Source: an uncultured Sphingopyxis sp. (GTDB lineage: Bacteria; Pseudomonadota; Alphaproteobacteria; Sphingomonadales; Sphingomonadaceae). Taken from it: a stretch of 47,317 bases of DNA. The stretch is taken from contig CALMYE010000006.1 in the NCBI GenBank assembly GCA_937873425.1, positions 1 through 47,317 of the forward strand. The letters are read 5' to 3'. The notes beneath the pieces are model-generated. The model did no database searches. It was given only the letters and a program-made list of their open reading frames with translations, and was not told where the DNA came from. Positions 16,520-25,972 of this stretch are shown piece after piece. Each line of letters opens with the position of its first letter. The first letter of the stretch is position 1. The translations under genes and the position numbers were made by a program.

Positions 16520-18275
16520 TGGGGAGAGCCCAGCCGACGCCGCCGGCCGCGTTGCGTTGGAGCGCGTCTTCACTTGCTTCGACGATGGTCGCAGCTTCCG
16601 TCTCGAGGCCGGCGCCGGTGCGGGCAAGACCTACTCGCTGGAGAAGGCACTCCGCAGGCTTCTCGTCCTGCGCGGGACCGAGCTCCTGCGTAACCGGCAG
16701 CAGATCGGCTGCATCACTTTCACGAACGTCGCGAAGGACGAGATCACGTCCCGCATCCAGGCGCATCCTGCGGTACGACCAGAAACGATCCACGGCTTCT
16801 GCTGGTCCCTGCTGCAGGACTTCCAGCCAGAGATCCGTGCGCTGGTGCCGACGCTCGGGGGCTGGACCGATCGGCTCGCCGAGGCGGATGTCGCCGATAT
16901 CGGTGTCCGTACCATCCAATATGAACTCGGCTATCCCCGTGTGACCGAAACGGAAGTGTCGTTGCGGCACGAGGACGTGCTCACGCTCATGACCGCGCTC
17001 CTCGCACGGACCAAGTTTCGGGCCGTGATGACCGCGCGCTATCCAATTCTGCTGGTCGATGAGTATCAGGACACTGACGCCGGCTTCGTGGACGCCTTGA
17101 AGCAGTACTTCCTCGACACAGGCACCGGCCCTGTCGTGGGCCTCTTCGGCGATCACTGGCAGAAGATCTACGGCGAGGGATGCGGGGCGGTTGACCACGC
17201 CGCGCTTGAGGTAATAGACAAGAACGCCAACTTCCGGTCGGCCGGGCCTATTGTCTCGATGCTCAACCGCATGAGGCCTGCGCTTCCGCAGATTCCCAGC
17301 GACGCCGACGTGCCCGGCGAGGCGCGGCTCTTCCATACCAACGCTTGGCCGGGGCAGCGCCGCACAGGCCAGGGAGGCGGGCACTGGACCGGAGATACGA
17401 GCGCCGAGGCGGCCCGCGCCTACTTCGACCATCTCAAGGCCAGGCTCATCGGCGAAGGCTGGGATTTCTCAGTCGAGCGGACGAAGATCCTGATGCTCAG
17501 CCACAGCGTCCTCGCACGGGAGCAGGGCTATCCAACGATCCAGCAAATCTACGGTCAGTTCAACGACGCGTGGCTGAAGAAGGAGGATCCGCACATCAAG
17601 TTCCTCGCGGATCAGGTGGAGCCCGCGTGCGCCGCCTTCCGAGCGCAGCGCTACGGCGAGATGTTCGGATGTCTCGACGCCGGTCGGCCCAGCATCCGCC
17701 GTCATCAGGACAAGGCGGCTTGGTCCCAGTCCTTCCAGGAACTCATCGAGCTTAGGCAGAGGGGGACGATTGGGCAGGTAATCGACTTCATGAGGGCGCA
17801 GTCGCACATGCGCGTTCCCGAGGCGGTCGTCGACCGCGAGGATCGGCTTGCCGCCGTGGGAGCGGATCCGGTTGAAGACGAGCCGCGCCGGGTGACCCAG
17901 TTGCGGAAGCTCCGCGAGGTGCCCTATGCGGAGCTCATCGCCGTGGACGCCTTCATCGACGGCCACACGCCGTTCGCGACGAAGCATGGCGTCAAGGGTG
18001 CCGAGTTCGAGAACGTCCTCGTCATCGTGGGCCGCGGCTGGAACAAGTATAACTTCGCTCAGATGCTGGAATGGATGGATCCCGGGCCTCCCGAAGACAG
18101 GGTCGCCTTCTTTGAGAGCAACCGCAACCTGTTTTACGTGGCATGTTCGCGTCCGAAGAGGAGGCTGGCTCTCCTGTTCACGCAGGTGCTCAGCGCGGCA
18201 GCGCTAGCGAAGGTCAGTGAGCTTTTTGGTGACGAGAACGTGATCGCCTTGCCGGCTGACCCGAGCGCGGTCTGA
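16512..18275 (+). CDS. UvrD/PcrA-like SF1 helicase (GajB-like)
   Basis: 587 aa from ATG 16512, overlapping the preceding stop by 8 bases; an upstream in-frame TTG at 16488 is less likely. Motifs in order: Walker A GAGAGKTYS (34-42), motif Ia CITFTNVAKDEI, motif II ILLVDEYQDTD, motif III VVGLFGDHWQKIY, and C-terminal HGVKGAEFENV and FYVACSRPKRRLAL. The middle is shortened relative to UvrD (about 720 aa), like GajB (494 aa). Gabija GajB is proposed to sense DNA termini or processing and activate GajA. The coupling of the two genes supports a complex. Confidence 0.85.
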   Translation: MADGESPADAAGRVALERVFTCFDDGRSFRLEAGAGAGKTYSLEKALRRLLVLRGTELLRNRQQIGCITFTNVAKDEITSRIQAHPAVRPETIHGFCWSLLQDFQPEIRALVPTLGGWTDRLAEADVADIGVRTIQYELGYPRVTETEVSLRHEDVLTLMTALLARTKFRAVMTARYPILLVDEYQDTDAGFVDALKQYFLDTGTGPVVGLFGDHWQKIYGEGCGAVDHAALEVIDKNANFRSAGPIVSMLNRMRPALPQIPSDADVPGEARLFHTNAWPGQRRTGQGGGHWTGDTSAEAARAYFDHLKARLIGEGWDFSVERTKILMLSHSVLAREQGYPTIQQIYGQFNDAWLKKEDPHIKFLADQVEPACAAFRAQRYGEMFGCLDAGRPSIRRHQDKAAWSQSFQELIELRQRGTIGQVIDFMRAQSHMRVPEAVVDREDRLAAVGADPVEDEPRRVTQLRKLREVPYAELIAVDAFIDGHTPFATKHGVKGAEFENVLVIVGRGWNKYNFAQMLEWMDPGPPEDRVAFFESNRNLFYVACSRPKRRLALLFTQVLSAAALAKVSELFGDENVIALPADPSAV

Positions 18276-18410
18276 CTGACTTCATACGACCACCGACCGT
18301 CCAATGGGGCCCGATCCGTTCGCGGCCTTGTAAGTAGTGGTGAATTGCCCTCACATTCATCCTATTAGTGGCGGGGTTCCGAAAGTGAGGCGCCTATTCG
18401 TCAAAGGGGA

Positions 18411-19667
18411 ATGAGCTTGACGAGCTTTAAGTTTCTGCACGCCGCTGACATCCATCTCGACAGCCCCTTGCACGGTTTGTCGAGATACGAGGGCCTGCCG
18501 GTCGACGAGATCCGCTCAGCGACGCGCGCGGCGTTTGACAACCTGGTGCAGTGCGCGATCGACGAGGACGTTGACTTCGTGGTCATCGCCGGGGACCTGT
18601 TCGATGGCGACTGGCGCGACATGGGGACCGGTCTCTACTTCGCGAAAGCGATGGGCCGCCTGGACCAAGCCGGTATTCCAGCGTTCCTGCTGGCCGGCAA
18701 TCATGACGCGGCCTCCGTCATCTCGCGCACGGTCCCCTGGCCGCCGAACGTCCGGCTGTTCGGATCGCGGCGCCCTGAGACTCATCGCCTTCCCGAACTT
18801 TCCGTCGCCGTCCATGGCCAGAGCTTTTCGACGCCGGCGGTCACCGAAAACCTTGTACTGGCCTACCCGCCGGCCGAGCCGCACGCGTTCAACATCGGTA
18901 TGCTCCATACAGCGCTGGCCGGTCGGCCGGGACATGCCGACTATGCGCCATGTAGCTTCGAGGAGTTGAAATCTCGGGGCTATGATTATTGGGCGCTCGG
19001 CCACGTCCACGAGTTCGAGGTGGTCAGCACCGAGCCCCACGTGATTTTTCCGGGCAACGTGCAGGGGCGAACCATCAGAGAGACCGGAGCCAAGGGCGCG
19101 GTCCTGGTTGCTGTTGACGACGGCGAGGTTGCCTCCGTCGAGCGGATCGAGCTCGACGTTATCCGATGGGTGCGTCTCGACGTGAACTGCGCCGAAGCGC
19201 GAATGGATGAGGTCGGGGATCTGCTGCGCTCTGCACTCGTGGGGCTTCACGGCGCGAACGCCTCGGGTCGGCCGTTAATCGCGCGCGTGACGCTGTGCGG
19301 CGAGACGGTCGAGGCGGGCGCGCTCCATGATAGTGCCGCGACGCTGCGCGACGATGTCCGCGCGATCGCATCTTCGATATCCCCGGCCCTGTTCGTCGAG
19401 AAGGTCCGGGTCGAAGTTACCGAGCCGGCGCGCACGGGCCTCGTCGTCGGCGACGACCTGGGCGCCATGATCGACGAGGCGGCGAGCGACCCGGACCTCA
19501 TCGATGCGCTGAGCCGCGACCTCGAGCGCTTCATGCTGGCGGCCAGCACGTCCCTCGGCGATCCCGATGAGGGCGAACTTCGACTAGCCGCCGCCCGCGG
19601 CGACTGGTCGGGCGTCCTCCGTACCGCGTCGACCGCGTTGCGGTCGCGCCTCACGGCGGAGGGCTAA
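18411..19667 (+). CDS. SbcD/YhaO-like metallophosphoesterase (DNA repair exonuclease)
   Basis: 418 aa, ATG 18411 behind AAAGGGGA. All five two-metal phosphoesterase motifs are intact: AADIHLDS (D13, H15), VIAGDLFDGDW, LLAGNHDA, GMLHTAL and ALGHVHEFE. This is the Mre11/SbcD nuclease core with a C-terminal capping and ATPase-binding region (about 250-418). It is followed after 2 bases by its predicted ATPase partner. The 135-bp gap from the helicase gene suggests either read-through or its own promoter; a weak CCTCAC/GTGAGG repeat lies at 18349-18390. Such pairs act on DNA ends and hairpins. Confidence 0.88.
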   Translation: MSLTSFKFLHAADIHLDSPLHGLSRYEGLPVDEIRSATRAAFDNLVQCAIDEDVDFVVIAGDLFDGDWRDMGTGLYFAKAMGRLDQAGIPAFLLAGNHDAASVISRTVPWPPNVRLFGSRRPETHRLPELSVAVHGQSFSTPAVTENLVLAYPPAEPHAFNIGMLHTALAGRPGHADYAPCSFEELKSRGYDYWALGHVHEFEVVSTEPHVIFPGNVQGRTIRETGAKGAVLVAVDDGEVASVERIELDVIRWVRLDVNCAEARMDEVGDLLRSALVGLHGANASGRPLIARVTLCGETVEAGALHDSAATLRDDVRAIASSISPALFVEKVRVEVTEPARTGLVVGDDLGAMIDEAASDPDLIDALSRDLERFMLAASTSLGDPDEGELRLAAARGDWSGVLRTASTALRSRLTAEG

Positions 19668-19669
19668 CC

Positions 19670-22600
19670 ATGCGCCTCTCCCGCCTATCGCTCGAGCGCT
19701 ATGGGCGCTTTGAGGACTGCGAACTGAACTTCCGCCCGGGCATTCCGGATCTCCACGTCATCTACGGCGAGAACGAGGCGGGCAAGACGACGTCGCTGGC
19801 GGCCGTCTCCGACCTGCTGTTCGGGTTCCCCGTCCGCTCGCCGTACAACTTCCTCTTCGACTATTCTCTGCTGCGCGTCGGCGCGGTGCTGGAGGATGGC
19901 GGCACGACGCTTGCCTGCCGCCGAAAGAAAGGTACCAGCGGCACACTGCTCGGTGCCGACGACGTCCCGATCGACGAGGCTCCACTCGCTGCGATGCTGC
20001 GTGGCCAAACCCGGGATACATTCGGCCTATCCTTCAGTCTCGATCAGGAGACACTCCGCTCCGGCGGAAAGGCGATGGTGGAGGCGAAGAACGACGTCGG
20101 GCGGACGCTCTTCGCCGCCGGCTCCGGGCTGACCGGCGTATCCGACGAATTGCGGCGCCTGGAGACGGAGGCCGACGCTATATGGGGCCCGACCAACCGC
20201 GGGAGCCGCACGTTCACGGTGGCCCAGCGTCAGCTCGCAGAATCCACGCGGTTGGTTCGTGACGACGCATTGAAGCCGAAGGCGTGGTCGGACGCGCGGG
20301 CCGCCACCGAGCGGACCCGCGAGGCGCTCGAGGCCGCGCGCCTCGATCGTGACGCGGTGCAGGCGGAATCCCGGGCCGCCGAGCGCGTTCGACGCCTCGC
20401 GCCGCTCGTTCGGCGGCGCGAGGAGCAGACCATAGCGCTCGCTGGATATGACGGTGTCGTCGACCTGGGCCGGCAGCGCGAAACGGCTGCGGAGGAACTA
20501 GTGCGCGAGGCCGAGGAGGCAGTGCGGGCGATAGCGGCCGCTGAGGGCCTTCGGGCCGACATCGCCAACCGCCGCGCTGCGGTGTTGACCGACCCACAGG
20601 TGCTGGGCGTCGCCGATGAGATCGATCGCCTGGTCGCCGATGCGGGTGCCGAGGTGAAGGCGAAGCGCGACCTCGTTGGCCTTGAGGCTGAGCATGCCGA
20701 TGCCGCGGCGACGGTCCGTCGGCTTCGCGCCGAGGCCGGCCGGAACGCCGGCGCGACGCTTCAACGCGAACTGGCGGCCCTGCTGCGCGAACTCGCCCGC
20801 GTGCACAGCGAGCAGCGCTTGGCCATGCGTCAGGTCGAGGACGACCGACAGCGCGTCGAGGAGCGGCGTGGCCGTGCTGCGGCGGCGCTCGCCGCGACAA
20901 TCGTCAGCGACGCCGTCGATGCGCTGACCTCCGCCGTCGATCACGCGCGCGCGCTCGGAGCCGATGCCGACGCACGCTGCGATGCGTTGCGGGTCAAGCT
21001 GGACGGTGCAACGCGCCGAGCCGACGCCGCCCTCGCGCGACTCGCACCCTGGACGGGCGACGGGGACGCGTTGGCCTGCCTCCCAAGGGTTGACGACAGC
21101 GAGGTTCACGACGCGCGCGACGCACTGGCGGCGCTGGTGGCTGAGGTCCGCCGGGAGGAGGAGGCAGCGCAGCGAGCCTCGGACCAGTCGGCGGCCGCCG
21201 CGTTGGAGATCTCTCAATTGGCGACCGGCACCGCGGTGTCGCCCGAGGAAATGGCTGAGGTACGGACCGAGCGTGACCGTCTCTGGCGACCGCTGCGCGA
21301 GCATCTGCTGAATGGCGCGGCCTTGCAGGCACCCGCTGAAGCCATTGCGGGATACGAGTCGGGCGTAGCGGCGGCGGACGACCGCGCCGATGCGCGGTTC
21401 GCCAGCGCAGATGCCTCGGGCAAGCTCTCGCTTCTCGAACAGACGCGGGCGTCGCACGACCTCACTCGTAGGCAGGCGGAAACTCGCGCGCAGTCAGCGA
21501 GGGATTGTCACGAGGAGACGGTCGCCGGCTGGAAGCGACGGCTCGCCGATGTGGGCCTACCGGCACTCGAGCCCGGCAGATTCCACTCCTGGCAGGCGGA
21601 CCGCGACGTCGCTGAGGCGGCACAGGCCGAGGTGCGCAACCTGATAGCGGACGTCGAGCTGTCCGAGGCCAAGCGCGACGCCGCTCGGGCGGCGATGAGT
21701 GCTGCGCTCGGCGTCGCGGACGGAGGCGGTCCGATCGCGCCGGTGCTCGCCAGGGCGGAGAGGCGCCGCGCGGAATTCGAGGACGTCGCCCGCAAGCGGC
21801 TTCTGGCACAAGCCGAACTCGACCAGCTCGACGTCGAGACGGCGGCCCTCGATCGCAGGCAGAGGGTGGCCGAGGACGCGCTGGATGCGAACGGCGATGC
21901 GTGGCGCGCAGCGTTGACCGAGGCCGGTCTGGACATCGACGTGTCGGCTTGTTCCGCGGTCCTCGACCTGCTCGACGAGTTGCGCGAGGCGACGGCGTCT
22001 GAGGCGTCGATGCGGCGGCGCATCGAGGGCATCGGCCGGGACACGCGCGAGCATGCGGCGGCGGTGAGGCAGCTTGCCGATGCGATCGGCGTCCCGGCGG
22101 GCGAGGTCCAGGAACGCCTGCGCTCACTGCGCGACCGGCTCGCGGCCGCGCGGAGCGCCGCGACGGTGAACGGATCCTTGCACGACGAGGACAAGCGCCG
22201 CCACGGCGAGCTTCAGGAGGCGCAGGCCAAGCTCCAAGCGACCGAGGAGGCCCTAGCGCCGCTGCTCGCCGAGACAGGTTCGGCGGACAGGGTCGCGCTC
22301 GGCGCGGCGATCGAGCGGTCACGGGCCAAGCGCGGGTTGGCCGATGAGATCGCCGCGACCGAGCGCGCGATCTTGGAGGCAGGCGACGGCCTCAGACTCG
22401 ACGAGCTGCTGGCGGCCGTTGGCGCGGCCGATCCCGACCAGGTTGCTGCGCAACTGGAGTCACTCGGCTCCCGGCTCGAAGAGCTTAACGCCGCGGTCGA
22501 CGAGGCTGCTACCGCGCATGGCGATGCACGGGCGACGTTCGCCGCCCTCGATACGGATGGGACCTCCGCAGTAGACGCAGCCGCCGACGCCGAGCAGGCC

Positions 22601-23110
22601 CGTTCCGAGCTGGAGGTGCTAGCGGAGGACTACATTCTGAAGCGGACTCAGGCCGTGACGCTTAAGTGGGCGATCGAGAAGTATCGCGAACGGCATCAGG
22701 ATCCATTGCTCCTGCGGGCGGGCGAGCTTTTCTCGACGCTCACCACGGGGCGTTACGCTACGCTCAAGGTAGACACCGACGCTCCCAGCCCGCGACTTCT
22801 GGGTATGCGCGACGACACGCGGACCATGGTCGAGGTTGACGCGATGAGCGAGGGCACCACCGACCAGCTTTTCCTCGCGCTGCGGCTAGCCGCGCTCGAG
22901 CAGTCTGTCGCGGCTGGGGTCGGCCTGCCGTTCCTCGCCGACGACCTCTTCGTGAACTTCGACGACCGGCGCGCTGAGGCAGGCTTCCGTGTCCTCGCTG
23001 AGGTCGCTCGGACCACACAGGTGCTGTTCTTCACGCACCATCCGCACCTGGTCCAAATCGCAAAGTCGGTGGTCGGCACCGAGCTTCATTCGGAATGCGC
23101 TCTCTCGTGA
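19670..23110 (+). CDS. SbcC/YhaN-like SMC-type ATPase
   Basis: 1146 aa, starting 2 bases after the phosphoesterase stop. Walker A is YGENEAGKTTS (32-42). The N-terminal lobe continues with FLFDYSLLRVGAVLEDGG and FGLSFSLDQETLRSGG, characteristic of the YhaN branch rather than classical SbcC. A long Ala/Arg/Glu coiled coil fills residues 190-1000. The C-terminal lobe has the signature MSEGTTDQLFLALRLAALE and Walker B LPFLADDLFVNFDD, then FFTHHPHLV. With the upstream nuclease it should form a ring- or rod-shaped DNA-end-processing complex. The gene is visibly more GC-rich than the following 9 kb. Confidence 0.88.
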   Translation: MRLSRLSLERYGRFEDCELNFRPGIPDLHVIYGENEAGKTTSLAAVSDLLFGFPVRSPYNFLFDYSLLRVGAVLEDGGTTLACRRKKGTSGTLLGADDVPIDEAPLAAMLRGQTRDTFGLSFSLDQETLRSGGKAMVEAKNDVGRTLFAAGSGLTGVSDELRRLETEADAIWGPTNRGSRTFTVAQRQLAESTRLVRDDALKPKAWSDARAATERTREALEAARLDRDAVQAESRAAERVRRLAPLVRRREEQTIALAGYDGVVDLGRQRETAAEELVREAEEAVRAIAAAEGLRADIANRRAAVLTDPQVLGVADEIDRLVADAGAEVKAKRDLVGLEAEHADAAATVRRLRAEAGRNAGATLQRELAALLRELARVHSEQRLAMRQVEDDRQRVEERRGRAAAALAATIVSDAVDALTSAVDHARALGADADARCDALRVKLDGATRRADAALARLAPWTGDGDALACLPRVDDSEVHDARDALAALVAEVRREEEAAQRASDQSAAAALEISQLATGTAVSPEEMAEVRTERDRLWRPLREHLLNGAALQAPAEAIAGYESGVAAADDRADARFASADASGKLSLLEQTRASHDLTRRQAETRAQSARDCHEETVAGWKRRLADVGLPALEPGRFHSWQADRDVAEAAQAEVRNLIADVELSEAKRDAARAAMSAALGVADGGGPIAPVLARAERRRAEFEDVARKRLLAQAELDQLDVETAALDRRQRVAEDALDANGDAWRAALTEAGLDIDVSACSAVLDLLDELREATASEASMRRRIEGIGRDTREHAAAVRQLADAIGVPAGEVQERLRSLRDRLAAARSAATVNGSLHDEDKRRHGELQEAQAKLQATEEALAPLLAETGSADRVALGAAIERSRAKRGLADEIAATERAILEAGDGLRLDELLAAVGAADPDQVAAQLESLGSRLEELNAAVDEAATAHGDARATFAALDTDGTSAVDAAADAEQARSELEVLAEDYILKRTQAVTLKWAIEKYRERHQDPLLLRAGELFSTLTTGRYATLKVDTDAPSPRLLGMRDDTRTMVEVDAMSEGTTDQLFLALRLAALEQSVAAGVGLPFLADDLFVNFDDRRAEAGFRVLAEVARTTQVLFFTHHPHLVQIAKSVVGTELHSECALS

Positions 23111-23978
23111 TCCACGGGCGATGTAATGCGGGAGGATGACGCCCAACACCTGCTGCTCCGCTTGCGGCCCCGTTGTAGTCGACGGCAAATGCCTGGCGAG
23201 CTATTCATGGCAGCTATGGCGGCGCCCCTCGCCGAATCCTACCATTCCGTTCGCGGCCCATCCCGTCGCCACCCTGCGAGCCAACGGAGACGAACACGAG
23301 AAAATGCCGGGGGCGGCTTTAAAGCGCGCGTGACTCCAACTCTATCTGTGGAACGGCACGCCGCTTTGTCCCTAACATGTCCGAATTCTCTCAGACGATG
23401 ACGACAGTCTGCTGATATATTTGACGTTCGACTTCAACAAATGCATCAAGAACCTGATGATTGCGCTGTCGCGCCGGTTACAGACTAGTTCGATCCCACC
23501 GAGCGACGTGAAAGTTGGAATGCGTGGTCGATGGTTTTCCGCTGTTTGTCCGAAAGCGCCATGGAAAAGCCGGCGATCCCGACACAGGTGCAAGTTGGCG
23601 GCGTCCGGGCTCAGATTGCTGCTGCGATGGCGCAGGTGCCGCCAGCCTACGACGACCGCGCTCATCATCATGTTGCCGCCGAGCTGACGATGTAGGAGCT
23701 CACGGCTATGCTCTCGCTGCGGTGGGTCGCGATCCTGCGGGGCTTGCCAAGATGGCCGATGCGGCTGCAACAGCCTCGGCTGGGGCTTGACCTCCGGCGG
23801 GTCTCGCTCGCGGACCAGGGTGTTCGCCTGGCGCTAGAAAGCGGCGACATGGGCCAAGCATCGCCGACAAGACCGGCAGGCCCACGCCAGAACATGCTGA
23901 TATTTAACATAATCTTTGTTATCGAACAATTATTTATCCCACATTTGACAGACTTTGGAAATTGTGGGATAACTCCTC
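23111..23978. other. 868-bp stretch with only fragments
   Basis: No full gene is supportable. Two short frames look less random: 23136-23333 (65 aa, NTCCSACGPVVVDGKC, a possible CxxC pair) and 23561-23695 (44 aa, MEKPAIPTQVQVGGVRAQIA). Neither has a clear ribosome-binding site or a family I know. The stretch reads like decayed coding sequence from an earlier insertion. Its last 45 bases hold the promoter of the next gene. Confidence 0.4.
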
Positions 23979-23980
23979 AT
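23934..23980 (+). promoter_or_regulatory. Promoter with flanking operator, near-leaderless start
   Basis: TTGACA (23945-23950) and GATAAC (23968-23973) are separated by exactly 17 bp. A perfect 10-bp inverted repeat, TTATCCCACA (23934-23943) and TGTGGGATAA (23963-23972), flanks the -35 and covers the -10. Transcription would begin about 23980, essentially at the ATG (23979), with no room for a ribosome-binding site. Confidence 0.7.
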
Positions 23981-24980
23981 GGACACCCTTCGCACCTTCA
24001 GCGATGAGCAATCCCGGCTTCTCGTCAACCTCCGGCAACGATATGAAGCCTGGGTCGTAACCGAACGCGCCCGGGCCGCGCTGCCTTATGATTTGCGCCG
24101 CAAGACAGTGGGCGAATATGAATATCTCTATCAGATCCATGATCGCAGCGGAAACGGCAAGTCGCTCGGTCGCATGGACGCTGCGCGGGAAGCCGAGTTC
24201 CAAAAATATCGCCAGCAAAAGGCGGAGCTGAAAGAACGTGGCGCACTACTGAGCGCCAAACTTGCCGAAAGCGCCGCTCTGTACCGGGCTCTGCGACTTC
24301 CCCTGCTTTCCAGCGATGCCGGTCCCATTCTTCGAGAATGCGATCGTCGCGATCTTCTTGGCTCGCACCTCCTCGTCGTCGGCACCAACGCGATCGCGGC
24401 CTATATGATAGAGGCCAATGGCTTCATTCTCTTGCCCGACGAAACCGAAGACTTCGATCTCGCCTGGGTCGCCGCCGAGCAAGACAATTCCGAACAAACC
24501 GTCTGGCAGATGCTGAAGACCGTCGACCCGACCTTCACAATCAACAGCGAGCGTGATTTCCAAGCACGGAATGCCCGGGCGTATGAGGTCGAGCTGCTCG
24601 TAGCGCCGTCTCGTGCCGAAACACTGAGCGACCGCGATCAACCGCGGCCGATTCCTTTGGAAGAGCAGGAGTGGCTGCTGCTTGGTCGACCGGTCGATCA
24701 AGTCGTCGGCTGCCGCGATGGGTCCCCTGCCCGGATCGTAGCGCCGGACCCTCGATGGTTTGCGCTCCACAAACTCTGGATGTCAGAGCAGGCCAAGCGC
24801 AACCCTCTTAAGCGTCCGAAGGACCGTAAGCAGGGGCTGGCGCTGCTCGACGCCGTCGTCGAGGCCATGCCACATTATCCGCTCGATGAGGCATTCGAAG
24901 CGGCGATCCCGCCCGATTTGCAAGAAATTTTCGAGAATTGGCAGAAAAATACCACGGCTGGACGCAAGTCCAATTGGTGA
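23979..24980 (+). CDS. GSU2403-type nucleotidyltransferase-fold protein
   Basis: 333 aa from ATG 23979. A helical N-terminal third (coiled coil about 55-100) leads to a pol-β-type nucleotidyltransferase core: LLVVGTNAIAAY (G135, T136) and the acidic pair D158-F-D160 in ETEDFDLAW, then ARAYEVELLVAP and PDPRWFALHKLW with a C-terminal helical region. This arrangement matches the GSU2403 family, whose biological role is not established to my knowledge. The fold is shared with AbiEii/MenT toxins. A tight operator and leaderless start suggest it is kept silent until induced. No antitoxin-like gene adjoins it on the same strand. Confidence 0.8.
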   Translation: MDTLRTFSDEQSRLLVNLRQRYEAWVVTERARAALPYDLRRKTVGEYEYLYQIHDRSGNGKSLGRMDAAREAEFQKYRQQKAELKERGALLSAKLAESAALYRALRLPLLSSDAGPILRECDRRDLLGSHLLVVGTNAIAAYMIEANGFILLPDETEDFDLAWVAAEQDNSEQTVWQMLKTVDPTFTINSERDFQARNARAYEVELLVAPSRAETLSDRDQPRPIPLEEQEWLLLGRPVDQVVGCRDGSPARIVAPDPRWFALHKLWMSEQAKRNPLKRPKDRKQGLALLDAVVEAMPHYPLDEAFEAAIPPDLQEIFENWQKNTTAGRKSNW

Positions 24981-25004
24981 TGTGAGAGCGCCTTTCGGAA
25001 GAGG

Positions 25005-25202
25005 TTATGCGGCTTTGTTTACGTCGTCGATCAGCGCCTGAACCTTCCCAATCGGTGTTTCGTCAATTGGCCGGATCGTCTCGCCGCAACCTTGGCATTC
25101 GACCGTTCGCCGCAAGCGCAACGTCTTGTAAGTGAGGTTCAGCACGAAACCGCATGCCGGGCAGTTCGCCTGCGCCCTGATGTCGTCCAGTTCGTTCGCC
25201 AT
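25005..25202 (-). CDS. Small zinc-ribbon protein
   Basis: 65 aa with two CxxC knuckles, CPACGF (residues 14-19) and CQGCGE (36-41), about 20 residues apart, as in zinc ribbons; the C-terminal helix is IGKVQALIDDVNKAA. It converges with the nucleotidyltransferase gene, leaving a 24-base gap. Probably a nucleic-acid or protein adaptor; nothing more specific can be said. Confidence 0.7.
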   Translation of the reverse strand: MANELDDIRAQANCPACGFVLNLTYKTLRLRRTVECQGCGETIRPIDETPIGKVQALIDDVNKAA

Positions 25203-25249
25203 AGGTCATAATACCACACTGATGGTGCCCCGGCTACGCAGCGATGTCC

Positions 25250-25972
25250 TCAGCCTTTGGTGATCTCGTTTAATTGCTTCTTTTCGTCGGGTGAAAGCTC
25301 CCAACGCTCAACCGTGTCAGGCTCGGAAAATTCTGCACCGATGCTGCACGTCGTGTTCGACCCGAGAACCATATAATGGGAAACTAGCAATATCCGACGC
25401 TTATCCGAGAGATTTTTCTGAAAACTGGCGATAAACGTCGTGCCGTCGAGATAGTAAGAATATTCACTACCCTTGGCTGTCTTGACGATTTCTACGCCCT
25501 TTTCCTTCTTCTGCTCGAAGGCTCCGAAGTCCTTCACGAGCCAATCAGCCGTCCGCTCATGGATGGCTCTACAATCTTCCAACGACATCTTCTGGTCCGG
25601 GTCGTCGATCATCTCGCGCTCGTATTTGAGCGAGATGTCGGTCAGTTTGTCAAACCGGTTGAAGGACAGCGCGAGCGTGTATGGGATGCCATCCACACTG
25701 GTGTAGGAGATAAGATTATTGTCGGGCGTAAGATAGCAGCCGCGCACGGCTAGTTCGAGCAAGCACCCTTTGACGGCTGCTGGATTGAAGCGGCTCAAGC
25801 CGGTCAGCCCGGTCGATTCTGCGAACGACATTCCAAACTTCAAATTGCCGTAGCCACCGATCCCGGAAGGTTTTGCGTTTTCCGATTGGGCGGCTGGTGC
25901 CGTGGACCCACAAGCTGCAAGAGCAAGTGCGATAGGTAACAGCCAACGAAAGCGGCGCGCAAAGCCCGTCAC
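25250..25972 (-). CDS. Predicted lipoprotein of unknown function
   Basis: 240 aa from a GTG at 25972 that overlaps the upstream stop as GTGA; a TTG six bases earlier is possible. The N-terminus is a lipoprotein signal, RRFRWLLPIALALAACGS, with Cys in the lipobox. The mature domain has further Cys in VKGCLLELAVRGCYL and in the C-terminal NTTCSIG, suggesting disulphides and an envelope location. No family recognised. Translational coupling to the next entry suggests the two act together. Base composition is lower in GC than in the tra genes. Confidence 0.7.
   Translation of the reverse strand: MTGFARRFRWLLPIALALAACGSTAPAAQSENAKPSGIGGYGNLKFGMSFAESTGLTGLSRFNPAAVKGCLLELAVRGCYLTPDNNLISYTSVDGIPYTLALSFNRFDKLTDISLKYEREMIDDPDQKMSLEDCRAIHERTADWLVKDFGAFEQKKEKGVEIVKTAKGSEYSYYLDGTTFIASFQKNLSDKRRILLVSHYMVLGSNTTCSIGAEFSEPDTVERWELSPDEKKQLNEITKG

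Noticed and set aside
18411-23110. Wadjet-like SMC system
   Set aside because: The partner is a five-motif phosphoesterase and the ATPase has YhaN/SbcC signatures; no kleisin-like or TOPRIM JetD-like subunit accompanies it.
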